A stretch of DNA of 64,000 bases from Glycomyces sp. NRRL B-16210 (GCF_000719515.1 NZ_JOGR01000006.1:1-64000), one strand, 5' to 3'. Numbered from the stretch's first letter, positions 8,585-17,928 are shown. A program made the numbers and translations. Notes: generated by a model from the letters alone, not told the origin.

Positions 8585-8694
8585 ACGTTCGAAGCGGATG
8601 ACCGCTCCCATGAAGGTCGATGCCTCCGGACCTCGCATCCCGCGGATCTCCGCGCATCGTGAGCAGCGCGGCCGGCAACGCGGTCAGAAACGCC

Positions 8695-8725
8695 GAAGGC
8701 CCAGGGGTGAAACCCCTGGGCCTTC
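8695..8725. terminator. Bidirectional terminator between holA operon and rpsT
   Basis: A 14-bp perfect stem GAAGGCCCAGGGGT / ACCCCTGGGCCTTC with loop GAA, lying between two converging transcription units and followed by a T-rich run on the plus strand. Confidence 0.85.
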
Positions 8726-8754
8726 TGAAGCTTTTCGCTCCTCGCAGGCTGCGC

Positions 8755-9027
8755 TCAGGCGGCCGCGGACAGCTTGTTGTACGCCGCGGCGAGCTTGGAC
8801 TTGCGCTGCGCGGCCTGGTTCTTGTGGATGACGCCCTTGGTGGCGGCCTTGTCCAGCTCGCGGCTGGCGGCGCGCAGGTGCGTCTCCGCAGCGGTGACGT
8901 CGCCGGTGGCAGACGCCTCACGGAACTTCCGGACGGCGGTCTTCAGCGACGACTTCACGGACTTGTTGCGGATGCGGCGCTTCTCGTTCGTCAGAATGCG
9001 CTTTTCCTTGGACTTAATGTTCGCCAC
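8755..9027 (-). CDS. rpsT: 30S ribosomal protein S20
   Basis: A 90-residue, very basic protein starting MANIKSKEKRILTNEKRR, the S20 hallmark, and ending KLAAAYNKLSAAA. It binds the 5' domain of 16S rRNA. It is transcribed opposite to holA, the usual actinobacterial arrangement. The 228 bp upstream should hold its promoter. Confidence 0.97.
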   Translation of the reverse strand: MANIKSKEKRILTNEKRRIRNKSVKSSLKTAVRKFREASATGDVTAAETHLRAASRELDKAATKGVIHKNQAAQRKSKLAAAYNKLSAAA

Positions 9028-9254
9028 GCGTGAAGCCTCAGTTTCGTGATTGCTGGTTCCTTAATTGATCGCGACGGAGGCAGAGGGCACTCCGAGCGCC
9101 TGTCAACGTTACCAGGAGCCGAGCATCGCACACGCCCTGGGAGCATGACCGCGAGCCAGATTACACCAGGTCGAAGGGCACGCTCCCGCCCCGGTCCCCG
9201 GCTGTATCCCGCGTTACCCGAACCGGGTTCCGCGCCGCGAGCAGCGCGGCGCGC

Positions 9255-9842
9255 TCATTCGGTCGCGAACGCGCCGCTGCCTTGCAGCGCAGGGAGGAAC
9301 ACCTCGTCGACGATCGCGTCGATCGCCTCGTCCTCGACCCGGCCGGTGATGAGGAACTCGTTGCGGGCGAGGTCGATCGGCAGTCGCCGCAGCCGCTCGG
9401 TGAGGGGCGTGGGGTCGAGCTCGCCGCGCGCGGCGGCGCGGTCGACGACCGTGTCCATGAGCGAGAGCACGTGGCTGATGAACCGGGTGACGAGGACCCG
9501 CAGCGCCTCGGGGTCGAGGCTGACGAGGCTGAGCATCCCGTGCATCGCGGCGGGCCCTATCATCACCATCCGCTCGCGCAGGAGCTTGAGCACGGCGATC
9601 GTGTCCTCCCGCAGCGCGCCGGTCTCGGGGATCGAGTCGACCGTGGGCATGCGGCTCGTGGCGCAGTCGACCATCAGCTCCAGCATGCTCGGCCACCGCC
9701 GGTAGATCACCGGCTTGCTCGTGCCCGCCCGCCGCGCGACGCCTTCGATCGTGAGTTTGGCGAACCCGACCTCCCCGAACTCCTCCCAGGTCGCGTCGAG
9801 GATCGCCTGCTCCAGTTCCTCGCCGCGGCGTCGCTGCGTCAC
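9255..9842 (-). CDS. TetR family transcriptional repressor
   Basis: About 195 residues with an N-terminal helix-turn-helix (LTIEGVARRAGTSKPVIYRR, about residues 37-56) and a helical C-terminal effector domain. GTG 9842 is preferred because GGAG lies 6 nt upstream; TTG codons at 9854 and 9860 are possible alternatives. The gene is divergent from the permease-like gene at 9945, with two palindromic sites between them, so it probably represses both. Confidence 0.9.
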   Translation of the reverse strand: MTQRRRGEELEQAILDATWEEFGEVGFAKLTIEGVARRAGTSKPVIYRRWPSMLELMVDCATSRMPTVDSIPETGALREDTIAVLKLLRERMVMIGPAAMHGMLSLVSLDPEALRVLVTRFISHVLSLMDTVVDRAAARGELDPTPLTERLRRLPIDLARNEFLITGRVEDEAIDAIVDEVFLPALQGSGAFATE

Positions 9843-9866
9843 CTTGCGCTCCAAGATCAACCCTCT

Positions 9867-9887
9867 CTAGATACTGGCCGTTTCTTA
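9867..9887. promoter_or_regulatory. Probable secondary TetR operator
   Basis: A 21-bp site, CTAGATACTGG then CCGTTTCTTA, that matches the perfect palindrome at 9905-9925 at about 16 of 21 positions. It overlaps the region just upstream of the tetR start, which would suit autoregulation. Confidence 0.5.
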
Positions 9888-9904
9888 TGTTAGCTTGAGG
9901 TCAT

Positions 9905-9925
9905 CAAGATACGGACCGTATCTTG
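9905..9925. promoter_or_regulatory. Perfect TetR-type operator palindrome
   Basis: CAAGATACGG, central A, CCGTATCTTG: a perfect 21-bp inverted repeat 20 bp before the permease-like gene and about 60 bp before tetR. Position and symmetry fit a TetR dimer site that controls the divergent promoters. Confidence 0.85.
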
Positions 9926-9944
9926 CGGATGATTGGAAACCATC

Positions 9945-10976
9945 ATGGAAACCACCACCCCGGAGCGCACCCCGGTCGGCCGGGTGATCGCGCTCAGCGC
10001 GGGCCTCGCGCTCATCGTCGGCATCATCACCTTGGCCTTCGCCTGGCCCTCGGCCGGGATGGGCCCGAACGGGATCCCGATCGCCGTCATCGGCCCGGAC
10101 CAGGCCGCCGAACAGGTGCAGGACCAGCTCGACGCCGTCGAACCCGACGGCTTCGAGGTCAGCACCGCCGCCGATGCCGACGGGGCCCGGACCCTCATCG
10201 AGGAACGCGAGGCCTACGCCGCGCTCCAGATCGCCCCCGACGGAGTCACGGTGTACACCGCGACGGCCGCCTCGCCGACGGTCGCGCGCCTCATCACCGG
10301 CATGGCCGAGCAGATGGCGGCCCAGGCCGGACAGGCCGCCGGCGAGCCCGGCAGCGTCCGGGTCGCCGTCGAAGACCTCGTGCCGCTGCCCGCCGACGAC
10401 CCAAACGGCGCCGGCCTCGCCGCCGCGGGTCTGCCGCTCGCCGCGGGCGGCATCATCATGGCCGTGCTCATCGGCTCGGCCGTGCGCGGTTCGGGCCGGC
10501 AGATCGCGGCGGCGATCCTCGCGCCGCTCGCCATCGGCGCGGGCGTCGCTGCGGTCCTGCTGTTCGTGCTCGAATCGCTCGATGGTGATTACCTGGCGAT
10601 CTCCGGCGCGATCGCGCTGGCGACGGCCGGCGCGGGCTGGCTGATCCTCGGGCTGCGCAAGCTGCTCGGCAATCCGGGGATCGCGGTCGGGGCGATCATC
10701 GTGATGCTCGTCGGGAACCCGCTGTCGGGCATGACGGGCGCGCCGGAGCTGCTGCCGGCGCCGTGGGGCGCGTTCGGCCAGTTGCTGCCGCCGGGCGCTG
10801 GCGCGACGCTGCTGCGCTCGACTGCCTACTTCGAGGGGCACGGCGGCCAGGCCGCGGTGTGGACGCTCGCGGCGTGGGCGGCGGTCGGCGCGGTGCTGTT
10901 CGCGGTCGGCGCGATCCGCGCGAAGGGCGAGGGCGTGAGCGCGGAGAAGTCGGAAGCGGTTCCGGTCCCCGCCTGA
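9945..10976 (+). CDS. Membrane permease-like protein (ABC-2/YhgE type)
   Basis: A 343-residue protein with one N-terminal transmembrane helix (about residues 12-33), an extracytoplasmic domain of about 130 residues (PIAVIGPDQAAEQVQDQLDA onward), then five more hydrophobic helices. This layout resembles ABC-2/YhgE-Pip permease-like proteins, often found next to a TetR repressor and linked to export or resistance. No ATPase gene is adjacent. ATG 9945 is preferred over TTG 9933. Substrate unknown. Confidence 0.75.
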   Translation: METTTPERTPVGRVIALSAGLALIVGIITLAFAWPSAGMGPNGIPIAVIGPDQAAEQVQDQLDAVEPDGFEVSTAADADGARTLIEEREAYAALQIAPDGVTVYTATAASPTVARLITGMAEQMAAQAGQAAGEPGSVRVAVEDLVPLPADDPNGAGLAAAGLPLAAGGIIMAVLIGSAVRGSGRQIAAAILAPLAIGAGVAAVLLFVLESLDGDYLAISGAIALATAGAGWLILGLRKLLGNPGIAVGAIIVMLVGNPLSGMTGAPELLPAPWGAFGQLLPPGAGATLLRSTAYFEGHGGQAAVWTLAAWAAVGAVLFAVGAIRAKGEGVSAEKSEAVPVPA

Positions 10977-11044
10977 GTGAGACGGCCCGGCGGCCCCGGC
11001 GTGCCTTGATGCGCGCCGGGGCCGTCTGGGCAGCGCAAAGCGAG

Positions 11045-11375
11045 GGTCCTGCGGATGGGGGAGTTCTGGATCGCCCCCGGTCTCGATGGTGCCTGGCGGG
11101 TGTGACATTGGGTGCTGGGTGCTGGGTGCTGGGTGCTGGGGTGTTCGGTGGGCACGCCGACCTGGGAGTCCTTCGATCAGGGGAGTTTCGTGCCGCCCCC
11201 GGTTTCGATGGTGCCCGGTGGGTGTGACATTTCGGGGCTGGGCTGGGCTGGGCTGGGAGGGAAGGGAAGGGATGGGGCAGGGTGAGGCGTTTGGCGGGCA
11301 CGCCGACCTCGGGGTCCTTCGATCGGGGGAGTTCTGCGGCGCCCCCGGTTTCTATGGTGCCTGGCGGGTGTGACA
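11045..11375. repeat. Three core repeats alternating with short tandem repeats
   Basis: Three related units end at 11,107, 11,230 and 11,375 (each closing GGCGGGTGTGACAT or GGTGGGTGTGACAT). Units 2 and 3 also share GGGCACGCCGACCT and GTCCTTCGATC. Between units lie small tandem repeats: GGGTGCT x4 (11,110-11,137) and GGGCT x4 (11,235-11,254). The 556-bp gap from 10,977 to lepA contains no convincing gene. The layout copies that at 6,964-7,237. Confidence 0.85.
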
Positions 11376-11532
11376 TCTCTGCGGCACCCGAATGCGGCTC
11401 GGCGGTGCGCGGGAATCGGGGCTTGCGACCGGCGGTGGTGAGCCGATCGCCTTTTCTCGCTGGCTGTGCGGGGTTCGCCGGGCCCGTAAGGCAGAATTGT
11501 CAAGCCCACCCATCCGATCAAGGAAGGTCAAC

Positions 11533-13365
11533 GTGACCAACGCGCCAGGCTCGACCGCTCCGGAGACGATCCGGAACTTCTGCATCATCGCGCACATCGA
11601 CCACGGCAAGTCCACCCTGGCCGACCGCATGTTGCAGATCACCGAGGTCGTCGACGCCCGCCAGATGCGCGCGCAGTACCTCGACCGGATGGACATCGAG
11701 CGGGAACGCGGCATCACCGTCAAGTCCCAGGCCGTCCGCATGCCCTGGACCGCCCGCTCCGGCCCGGTCGAGGGACAGGGCTTCGTGCTCAACATGATCG
11801 ACACCCCCGGGCACGTCGACTTCACCTACGAGGTCTCCCGGTCGCTCGCCGCCTGCGAGGGCGCGATCCTCCTGGTCGACGCCGCGCAGGGCATCGAGGC
11901 GCAGACCCTCGCCAACCTCTACCTGGCGATGGCCAACGACCTGACGATCATCCCCGTACTCAACAAGATCGACCTCCCCTCGGCCGACCCGGACCGCTAC
12001 GCCCAGGAGATCGCGAACCTCATCGGCTGCGAGCCCGAGGACGTCTTCCGCGTCTCCGGCAAGACCGGCGCCGGCGTGGCCGAGCTCCTCGACGCGGTCG
12101 TCGAGCAGGTCCCGGCGCCCACCGGCGACGCCGACGCGCCCGCCCGCGCCCTCATCTTCGACTCCGTCTACGACGTCTACCGCGGCGTGGTCACCTACAT
12201 CCGTGTCATCGACGGCAAGCTCAGCGCCCGCGACCGCATCCGCATGATGTCGACCAAGGCCGACCACGAGCTGCTGGAGATCGGCGTCATCAGTCCCGAA
12301 CCGGTCGTCTCCAAGGCCCTCGGCGTCGGCGAGGTCGGCTACCTCATCACCGGCGTCAAGGACGTGCGCCAGTCGAAGGTCGGCGACACCGTCACGCTCA
12401 ATCGAACCCCGGCCACCCAAGCGCTGCCCGGCTACACGATCGCCAAGCCCATGGTCTTCTCCGGGCTCTACCCGATCGACGGCTCCGACTACGGCAACCT
12501 GCGCGAAGCGCTCGACAAGCTCCAGCTCAACGACGCCGCGCTCCAGTACGAGCCCGAGACCTCCGCCGCGCTCGGCTTCGGCTTCCGCGTCGGCTTCCTC
12601 GGCCTGCTGCACCTGGAGATCATCCAGGAGCGCCTGGAGCGCGAGTTCAACCTCGACCTCATCTCGACCGCGCCCAACGTGGTCTACGAGGTGGTCAAGG
12701 AGGACGGCGAGCAGATCGAGGTCACCAACCCCTCGGAGTTCCCCGAAGGGAAGATCCACTCGATCACCGAGCCGATCGTCAAGGCCACCATCCTGACCCC
12801 CACCGAGTACATCGGCACCGTCATGGAACTGTGCCAGACCAAGCGCGGCGTCCAGATCGGCATGGACTACCTCTCGACCGACCGGGTCGAGATCCGGTAC
12901 ACGATGCCCCTGGCCGAGATCGTGTTCGACTTCTTCGACAACCTCAAGTCCCGCACCAAGGGCTACGCCTCGCTCGACTACGACATCGAGGGCACCCAGG
13001 AGTCCGACCTGGTGAAGGTCGACATCCTCCTCCAGAGCGAGCGCGTCGACGCCTTCGCCGCCATCGTCCACAAGGACCAGGCCTACGCCTACGGCGTGCG
13101 ACTGTCCGAGCGGCTCAAGAAGCTCATCCCGCGCCAGCAGTTCGAGGTGCCCATCCAGGCCGCCATCGGCAGCCGGATCATCGCCCGCGAGACCATCCGC
13201 GCGCTGCGCAAGGACGTCCTCGCCAAGTGCTACGGCGGCGACATCTCCCGCAAGCGCAAGCTGCTCGAGAAGCAGAAGGAGGGCAAGAAGCGGATGAAGA
13301 ACATCGGCCGCGTCGAGGTCCCGCAGGAGGCGTTCATCGCCGCCCTCCGCACCGACGAGAACTGA
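11533..13365 (+). CDS. lepA: Elongation factor 4 (LepA), GTPase
   Basis: LepA binds ribosomes and affects elongation and initiation under stress. The 610-residue product has G1 AHIDHGKST, G2 ERERGITV, G3 DTPGHVDF and G4 NKID, EF-G-like domains, and the LepA-specific C-terminal domain ending GGDISRKRKLLEKQKEGKKR. GTG 11,533 is preceded by AAGGAAGG; a longer reading frame to 11,392 would run into the repeat zone. Confidence 0.96.
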   Translation: MTNAPGSTAPETIRNFCIIAHIDHGKSTLADRMLQITEVVDARQMRAQYLDRMDIERERGITVKSQAVRMPWTARSGPVEGQGFVLNMIDTPGHVDFTYEVSRSLAACEGAILLVDAAQGIEAQTLANLYLAMANDLTIIPVLNKIDLPSADPDRYAQEIANLIGCEPEDVFRVSGKTGAGVAELLDAVVEQVPAPTGDADAPARALIFDSVYDVYRGVVTYIRVIDGKLSARDRIRMMSTKADHELLEIGVISPEPVVSKALGVGEVGYLITGVKDVRQSKVGDTVTLNRTPATQALPGYTIAKPMVFSGLYPIDGSDYGNLREALDKLQLNDAALQYEPETSAALGFGFRVGFLGLLHLEIIQERLEREFNLDLISTAPNVVYEVVKEDGEQIEVTNPSEFPEGKIHSITEPIVKATILTPTEYIGTVMELCQTKRGVQIGMDYLSTDRVEIRYTMPLAEIVFDFFDNLKSRTKGYASLDYDIEGTQESDLVKVDILLQSERVDAFAAIVHKDQAYAYGVRLSERLKKLIPRQQFEVPIQAAIGSRIIARETIRALRKDVLAKCYGGDISRKRKLLEKQKEGKKRMKNIGRVEVPQEAFIAALRTDEN

Positions 13366-13400
13366 TCACCGAAGGCAGACCGCCCGGACATCGACCGAGC

Positions 13401-13445
13401 ACGTGAAAGGGCCCGGCCGCGAATCGCGGCCGGGCCCTTTCACGT
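13401..13445. terminator. Strong bidirectional terminator
   Basis: A 22-bp perfect inverted repeat (ACGTGAAAGGGCCCGGCCGC... and its complement) with essentially no loop, T-rich on the plus side (CCCTTTCACG). It separates lepA from the converging gene at 13,462. Confidence 0.9.
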
Positions 13446-13461
13446 CGATACGCTCGCGGCG

Positions 13462-14115
13462 CTACTGCACCGGCGGCTGCGGGGGCTGCCCGGGAGGCTG
13501 CTGCTGCGGGTAACCCGGGGGCGGGGGCTGCTGGTAGCCCGCCTGCGGCGGGAGCGGCGTCTTCCGCTGGTTGCCCGGCCGCGACTTCAGCCAGTGCTCG
13601 ACCTCCGGCTGGGTCACCAGGTAGAACGCGGCGCCCACGGCCGCGAGGCGGGCGAGGCCCAGCAGCGCGCTCAGCGCCGCGAACCAGCCCAGGGACCAGC
13701 CGCCGAAGAAACCGGTGAGCGCGAAGAACCCGAGGACGCCCAGCAGGATGTACAGCGGGTTGCGCGGGTCGACCGCGTTGAAGACGCCCAGCTTCTCCTT
13801 GGCGATGAACCAGATGATCACGACCGACAGGCCGTGGAAGATCAGCCCGATGATCGTCGAGCCGATGATGAAACCGCCGAACCACGGCACCGTCGCGACC
13901 GCGACGATCGTGAGCAGCGCCATGACCGCTGTCGCGGCGGCGTATCCCCACAGCACCTGCGTCAGCTGGTTGACCTTCTTGGGGCGGTTCGGGTTCTCCT
14001 TGACACCCCATTCGGTCGCGAAGTCCGAAGAGGCGCCGGGCTGGGGTCCGGGACCGGGCTGGCCGGGGGCCGCGCCGTACGGATTCGGTTCGGGCGATTG
14101 CGGTGGATACGTCAT
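13462..14115 (-). CDS. Membrane protein with proline-rich tails, unknown function
   Basis: 217 residues. The N-terminus (MTYPPQSPEPNPYGAAPG) and C-terminus (PPPPGYPQQQPPGQPPQPP) are proline/glutamine-rich and probably disordered; the middle has four hydrophobic helices. ATG 14,115 is chosen because the sequence before it lacks coding character. Such proteins are common in actinomycetes; no enzymatic motif is visible. Confidence 0.8.
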   Translation of the reverse strand: MTYPPQSPEPNPYGAAPGQPGPGPQPGASSDFATEWGVKENPNRPKKVNQLTQVLWGYAAATAVMALLTIVAVATVPWFGGFIIGSTIIGLIFHGLSVVIIWFIAKEKLGVFNAVDPRNPLYILLGVLGFFALTGFFGGWSLGWFAALSALLGLARLAAVGAAFYLVTQPEVEHWLKSRPGNQRKTPLPPQAGYQQPPPPGYPQQQPPGQPPQPPVQ

Positions 14116-14311
14116 ATTGGCTGCTCCGGGCAAAGAGAAGGGTGCACTGACACTGATCACTGTAGCCCGGGAGTGCGACTTGCGGGGATACGGCGTTTCT
14201 GCGCAATGCAGTGGGGGATATGGCAATCCCCGCAATTCCGGAACCGAGGGGAATGCGTCCCGAAGAATGGGCGGCCCGGCCACCAGACCGCCCTTTCCCT
14301 TGCCGCACCTG

Positions 14312-15970
14312 TCAATTCAGGTAGTCGTCGGCGCGCTCGTCCGAGTCGGCGAACACGCTCGTGTCCGTCGAGACCGTCGCCGGGTCGACCGGCCGGTCGT
14401 ACGTCTGGTGCAGCGACCGGTCCCCGTCGGCGATCGTGTACGACCGCCGGGTGTACACCGGCGCGTCCTGCACCGTCACCTGCGGCACCACCTGGAAGCT
14501 CACGTCCATCTGGTCGGGAGTGATCACCGTTTCCACATAGCCGCGCTGCGCGTTACGGAACTTGATGTGCGGGTTGATCACCAGCGCCTCGTTGTCCTCG
14601 GGCACCGAGTCGGCGCCGTTCCCGCCCGAGGTGATCGAGGTGGCCACCAGCTCCACGCCCACCGAAGGCCCTTGGGCCTCAGGGAAGTCCGGCAGGATCT
14701 CCCCGGCCCAGTGCGTGTGCACGTCCCCGGTGAGCACCACCGGGTTGCGCACCTGCGCCTCGACCCAGCCGTCGATGACGCGCTGGCGCGAGGCGGCGTA
14801 CCCGTCCCAGCCGTCCATGCTCGTGCGCAGCGGCCCGCCCGCGTCGGCGTCGCGCTGCGTGAAGAACACCTGCTGGCCGATCACGTCCCACCGCGACTCC
14901 GAGGCGTGGAAGCCGTCGATGAGCCACTCCTCCTGCGCCGCACCGGTGATCGTGCGCGACTCGTCCCACGCCTCGGCGCAGTCGGTCTGGGTCCCGTCCC
15001 CGCACGCCTGGTCGTCGCGGTACTGGCGGGTGTCGAGCATGTGGAAGTTCGCCAGCCGCCCCCACCGCACCCGCCGATACAGCTGCATGTCGATCCCCTG
15101 CGGCACCGAGCTGGTGCGCAGCGGCATGTTCTCCCAGTACGCCTGGAACGCCGCGGCCCTCCGCAGCAGGAAGTCCGCCGGGTCGGGGGTGTCCGAGCCC
15201 GATTCGGGGACCTCGTCGGCCCAGTTGTTCTCCAGCTCGTGGTCGTCCCACACCACCAGCCACGGCGCGGCGTGATGCGCGGCCTGGAGGTCGGGGTCGG
15301 CCTTGTACTGGGCGTGGCGCTGGCGGTAGGTCGCGAGCGTGACCGTCTCGGGCCCTTCGTGGTCGCGGACGTTCCCGTCGGGGGAGACGTACGCCCCGGC
15401 CCGGTACTCGTACTGGTAGTCGCCCAGGTGCAGGACCAGGTCGGGCCGGGACTCGGCGAGGTGGCGGTAGGCGGTGAAGTAGCCGTGCTCGTACTGCGAG
15501 CACGAGGCGAAGGCCATCCGCAGCTCGGCGGGCATCGACTCGGGCGAGGGGGCCGTGAGCGTGCGCCCGGTCGGCGAGATCCACTGGCCGGTCCTGAAGC
15601 GGTAGAAGTACTCCCGGCCCGCGTCGAGGCCGCTCACCTCGACGTGGACGCTGTAGCCGACCGCGGCGGCGGTCTCGACGGTGCCGGCGGCGACGCGGCG
15701 GCGGAACCGCTCGTCGCGCGCCACCTCCCAGTGGACGTCGAAGGAGCCGTCGGGCATCCCGCCGAAGCCGTCCTCGGCGAGCGGGTTCACCGCCAGGCGG
15801 GTCCACAGGACCACGCCGTCGGGCTCGGGGTCGCCGGAGGCGACGCCGAGGGTGAAGGGGTCGGCGTCGAGGGTCTGGTGGATTCGGGACTGGGCCCATG
15901 CGGCGGCGGGCATCGCGGTGGCGGTGGCGGCGGCGGAGGACGCGAGCAGGATACGGCGCGAAACGCGCAT
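14312..15970 (-). CDS. phoD: PhoD-type alkaline phosphatase/phosphodiesterase, Tat-exported
   Basis: 552 residues with a twin-arginine signal (SRRILLASSAAATATAMPAA), then a fibronectin-like N-terminal domain and the PhoD catalytic domain. Metal-site motifs include LHLGDYQYEY, VVWDDHELENNW and LTGDVHTHWAGE. PhoD enzymes release phosphate from organic phosphate outside the cell using Ca2+ and Fe3+. The upstream 309-bp gap contains GTTCACCG motifs that resemble PHO-box units. Confidence 0.92.
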   Translation of the reverse strand: MRVSRRILLASSAAATATAMPAAAWAQSRIHQTLDADPFTLGVASGDPEPDGVVLWTRLAVNPLAEDGFGGMPDGSFDVHWEVARDERFRRRVAAGTVETAAAVGYSVHVEVSGLDAGREYFYRFRTGQWISPTGRTLTAPSPESMPAELRMAFASCSQYEHGYFTAYRHLAESRPDLVLHLGDYQYEYRAGAYVSPDGNVRDHEGPETVTLATYRQRHAQYKADPDLQAAHHAAPWLVVWDDHELENNWADEVPESGSDTPDPADFLLRRAAAFQAYWENMPLRTSSVPQGIDMQLYRRVRWGRLANFHMLDTRQYRDDQACGDGTQTDCAEAWDESRTITGAAQEEWLIDGFHASESRWDVIGQQVFFTQRDADAGGPLRTSMDGWDGYAASRQRVIDGWVEAQVRNPVVLTGDVHTHWAGEILPDFPEAQGPSVGVELVATSITSGGNGADSVPEDNEALVINPHIKFRNAQRGYVETVITPDQMDVSFQVVPQVTVQDAPVYTRRSYTIADGDRSLHQTYDRPVDPATVSTDTSVFADSDERADDYLN

Positions 15971-16057
15971 GTGGACCTCGCTTTGATGGGGGTTGCGTGG
16001 GTTTGACCCCTTCAGCCCAACAAGCGAGCGTGGATGCGCCGGAACCTTCCGGCGACA

Positions 16058-16140
16058 CGGCGGTGAACCGCCGCGGAACTCTGATACGCCGCAGCCGCAT
16101 CAGTGAGCGCACGGCCGCAACGCCGGTGAACGGCGGTGAC
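16058..16140 (-). promoter_or_regulatory. Possible PhoP-binding (PHO-box-like) motifs upstream of phoD
   Basis: On the minus strand, GTTCACCGCCG (16,058-16,068) and GTTCACCGGCG next to a second TCACCG (16,121-16,140) resemble the 11-nt PHO-box unit of actinomycete PhoP. The units are not neatly contiguous at 11-nt phase, so this is weak. Otherwise the 309 bp from 15,971 to 16,279 hold only a small CCGGAACCTTCCGG palindrome and no gene. Confidence 0.3.
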
Positions 16141-16279
16141 GGCAGGCGATGTTCCTCGAAGTGAAAACCGTTGCGCCCGAGCCAGATTCGTTCAACGTCG
16201 CGATCGGCCACGCCGGAGGGCGCCGGTCACCGCCGCCTGCCTCAGTGAGAACGCCTGCGCCCGAATCGAAAGCGTTGCG

Positions 16280-17131
16280 CTACTCGGTCGCGAAGGTGAC
16301 CGTCACGATCGCCGGGTCGGCCTCCACGGAAGCGGTCACGGCCTCGCCCTCCTCGGCCTGCGGGGCCTCCCAGCCGTTCTCCCCTGGGACCCAGACGAGT
16401 CCGCCGTATTCGACGCTCGCGATCCCGTGGTCGTAGGCGCGTGAGACGGCCCACGCCGCCCGGTTCCAGCCCGCCGCGTCGTCCTCGGGAGCGATCGTGA
16501 CCACCGGTCCGTCCACGCCGGACACCGAACCGCCCCAGTGGTAGGCGTACGCGTCCGCGAGGGCCTCGGCCTCCGTGACCACGTCCTCGGGGCTGTCGCT
16601 GACGCACCGCAGGCCCGACCCCTGGCCGCCGGCGAGCACCGCCGCGATGACCACGGCCTCGTCCTCCCACTTCTCGTACAGCTCGGGGTAGGCGCTGACC
16701 TGGACCGCCTGCGCGGCCTCGGCGAGGCGCATCTCCTGCCAGCCGTCGGTGCGCCGGAGCTTCTCGTAGAACTTGAACGAGGCGTACACCGGGTCGAGGA
16801 GCTCCTCCTCGGTGCCCCAGCCCATGCTCGGGCGCTGCTGGAACAGCCCCAGCGAATCGTCGTGCCCGTAGTCGACGTTGATCAACTCGGACTCCTGCAT
16901 CACGGTGGTGATGGCCACCTGCACCGCGTGCTCGTCCATGCCGTCGCGTATCCCGACCGCCGCGATCGTGGCCGCGTTCGCGGTCTGCTCCGCCGTCAGA
17001 TGCACCGTGTCGTCACCGGTCTCGAAGTAGCAGCCGGTCGGCTTGGGACGCAGCAGCTCGTCGGTCGTCCCGGTGCAGCCGGCGACGGCGGCGGCCAGGA
17101 ACAGCGAGGTCAGCGCAGGGAGCACGCGCAA
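16280..17131 (-). CDS. Lipoprotein with lysozyme-like (transglycosylase-fold) domain
   Basis: 283 residues. The signal peptide ends in a lipobox-like VAGC at about residue 19. The region TVMQESELINVDYGHDDSLG and LFQQRPSMGWGT matches the lysozyme-like domain found in many Streptomyces/Micromonospora secreted proteins; the glutamate in MQESELIN is at the expected catalytic position. It may trim peptidoglycan, or be a non-catalytic wall binder. The start is TTG 17,131 with GGAG upstream; GTG 17,125 is an alternative. Confidence 0.75.
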   Translation of the reverse strand: MRVLPALTSLFLAAAVAGCTGTTDELLRPKPTGCYFETGDDTVHLTAEQTANAATIAAVGIRDGMDEHAVQVAITTVMQESELINVDYGHDDSLGLFQQRPSMGWGTEEELLDPVYASFKFYEKLRRTDGWQEMRLAEAAQAVQVSAYPELYEKWEDEAVVIAAVLAGGQGSGLRCVSDSPEDVVTEAEALADAYAYHWGGSVSGVDGPVVTIAPEDDAAGWNRAAWAVSRAYDHGIASVEYGGLVWVPGENGWEAPQAEEGEAVTASVEADPAIVTVTFATE

Positions 17132-17163
17132 GTGGGACTCCGATCAGGTCGGTGAGCGGCTGA

Positions 17164-17928
17164 TCAGCCTACCCAGGAAGGGGTCCGTTTCTCAAGGAAC
17201 GAACGGACCCCCTCGCGCCCCTCCGAAGAGAGGAAGTACTCGGCCGTTCGGACCGCCTCGGCCTGCAATTGCTCGCGCAGTTCCGGTGTGGCCGTAAGCG
17301 CTTTGATGCCCGCCTGGGCCTGCGGGCCGCCCGCCAGCAGTTCGGAGACGGTCTCGGCGACCGCCGCGTCGATGCCGTCGTACGTGGAGAAGGTCACCAA
17401 ACCCCACGGCTCGGCCTCGCCCGCCTGGAACTGGTAGCCGGTCAGGAACAGCGCCCGCATCCGTGCCGCCCCGATCTTGCGGGCCACCACCGGAGCGATC
17501 ACCGCCGGGACCACGCCCAGGCGCACCTCGCTGAACGCCATCTCCGCCTCGTCGAGGCAGATCGTGATGTCCGCCGCGGCCAGCAGCCCCAGGCCGCCGC
17601 CCCGCGCGGCCCCGCGGGCGACCGCGACCACCGGCTTCGGCGCCTCGCACAGCTCCCACAGCAGGTCGGCGAGGTGCACGGCCGGAAGATCCTCGGCCCG
17701 CTCGGCCGCCGCCGACTCCTTGAGGTCCCCGCCCGCGCAGAACACCGGGCCGGTGTGGTCGACCACGATCACCCGCACCTCGGGGTCGGCGACCGCCGCG
17801 GCCAGCGCCTCGCGCATCGCGGCGATGAGGCGGGTCGACAGCGCGTTGCGCCGCGCGGGGTCGTCGAGCGTAATGGTCGCCACTGCGTCCTTGGCCTCGT
17901 AGGCGATCGGTGCGTCGTTGCCAGTCAT
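17164..17928 (-). CDS. Enoyl-CoA hydratase/isomerase family protein
   Basis: 254 residues of crotonase fold. The oxyanion-hole regions are visible (VFCAGGDLKESAA and ARGAARGGGLGLLAAADITI). The usual first catalytic glutamate after GGG is absent, and the second region reads FSEVRLGVVPAVIAP, so it may be an isomerase or lyase of the family rather than a classic hydratase. Its ATG (17,928) is only 18 bp from the divergent hemW start. Confidence 0.85.
   Translation of the reverse strand: MTGNDAPIAYEAKDAVATITLDDPARRNALSTRLIAAMREALAAAVADPEVRVIVVDHTGPVFCAGGDLKESAAAERAEDLPAVHLADLLWELCEAPKPVVAVARGAARGGGLGLLAAADITICLDEAEMAFSEVRLGVVPAVIAPVVARKIGAARMRALFLTGYQFQAGEAEPWGLVTFSTYDGIDAAVAETVSELLAGGPQAQAGIKALTATPELREQLQAEAVRTAEYFLSSEGREGVRSFLEKRTPSWVG

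Noticed and set aside
11518..13071. A 517-codon minus-strand frame opposite lepA
   Set aside because: Low-complexity Val/Asp/Gly translation typical of antisense shadows; lepA on the plus strand is unambiguous.
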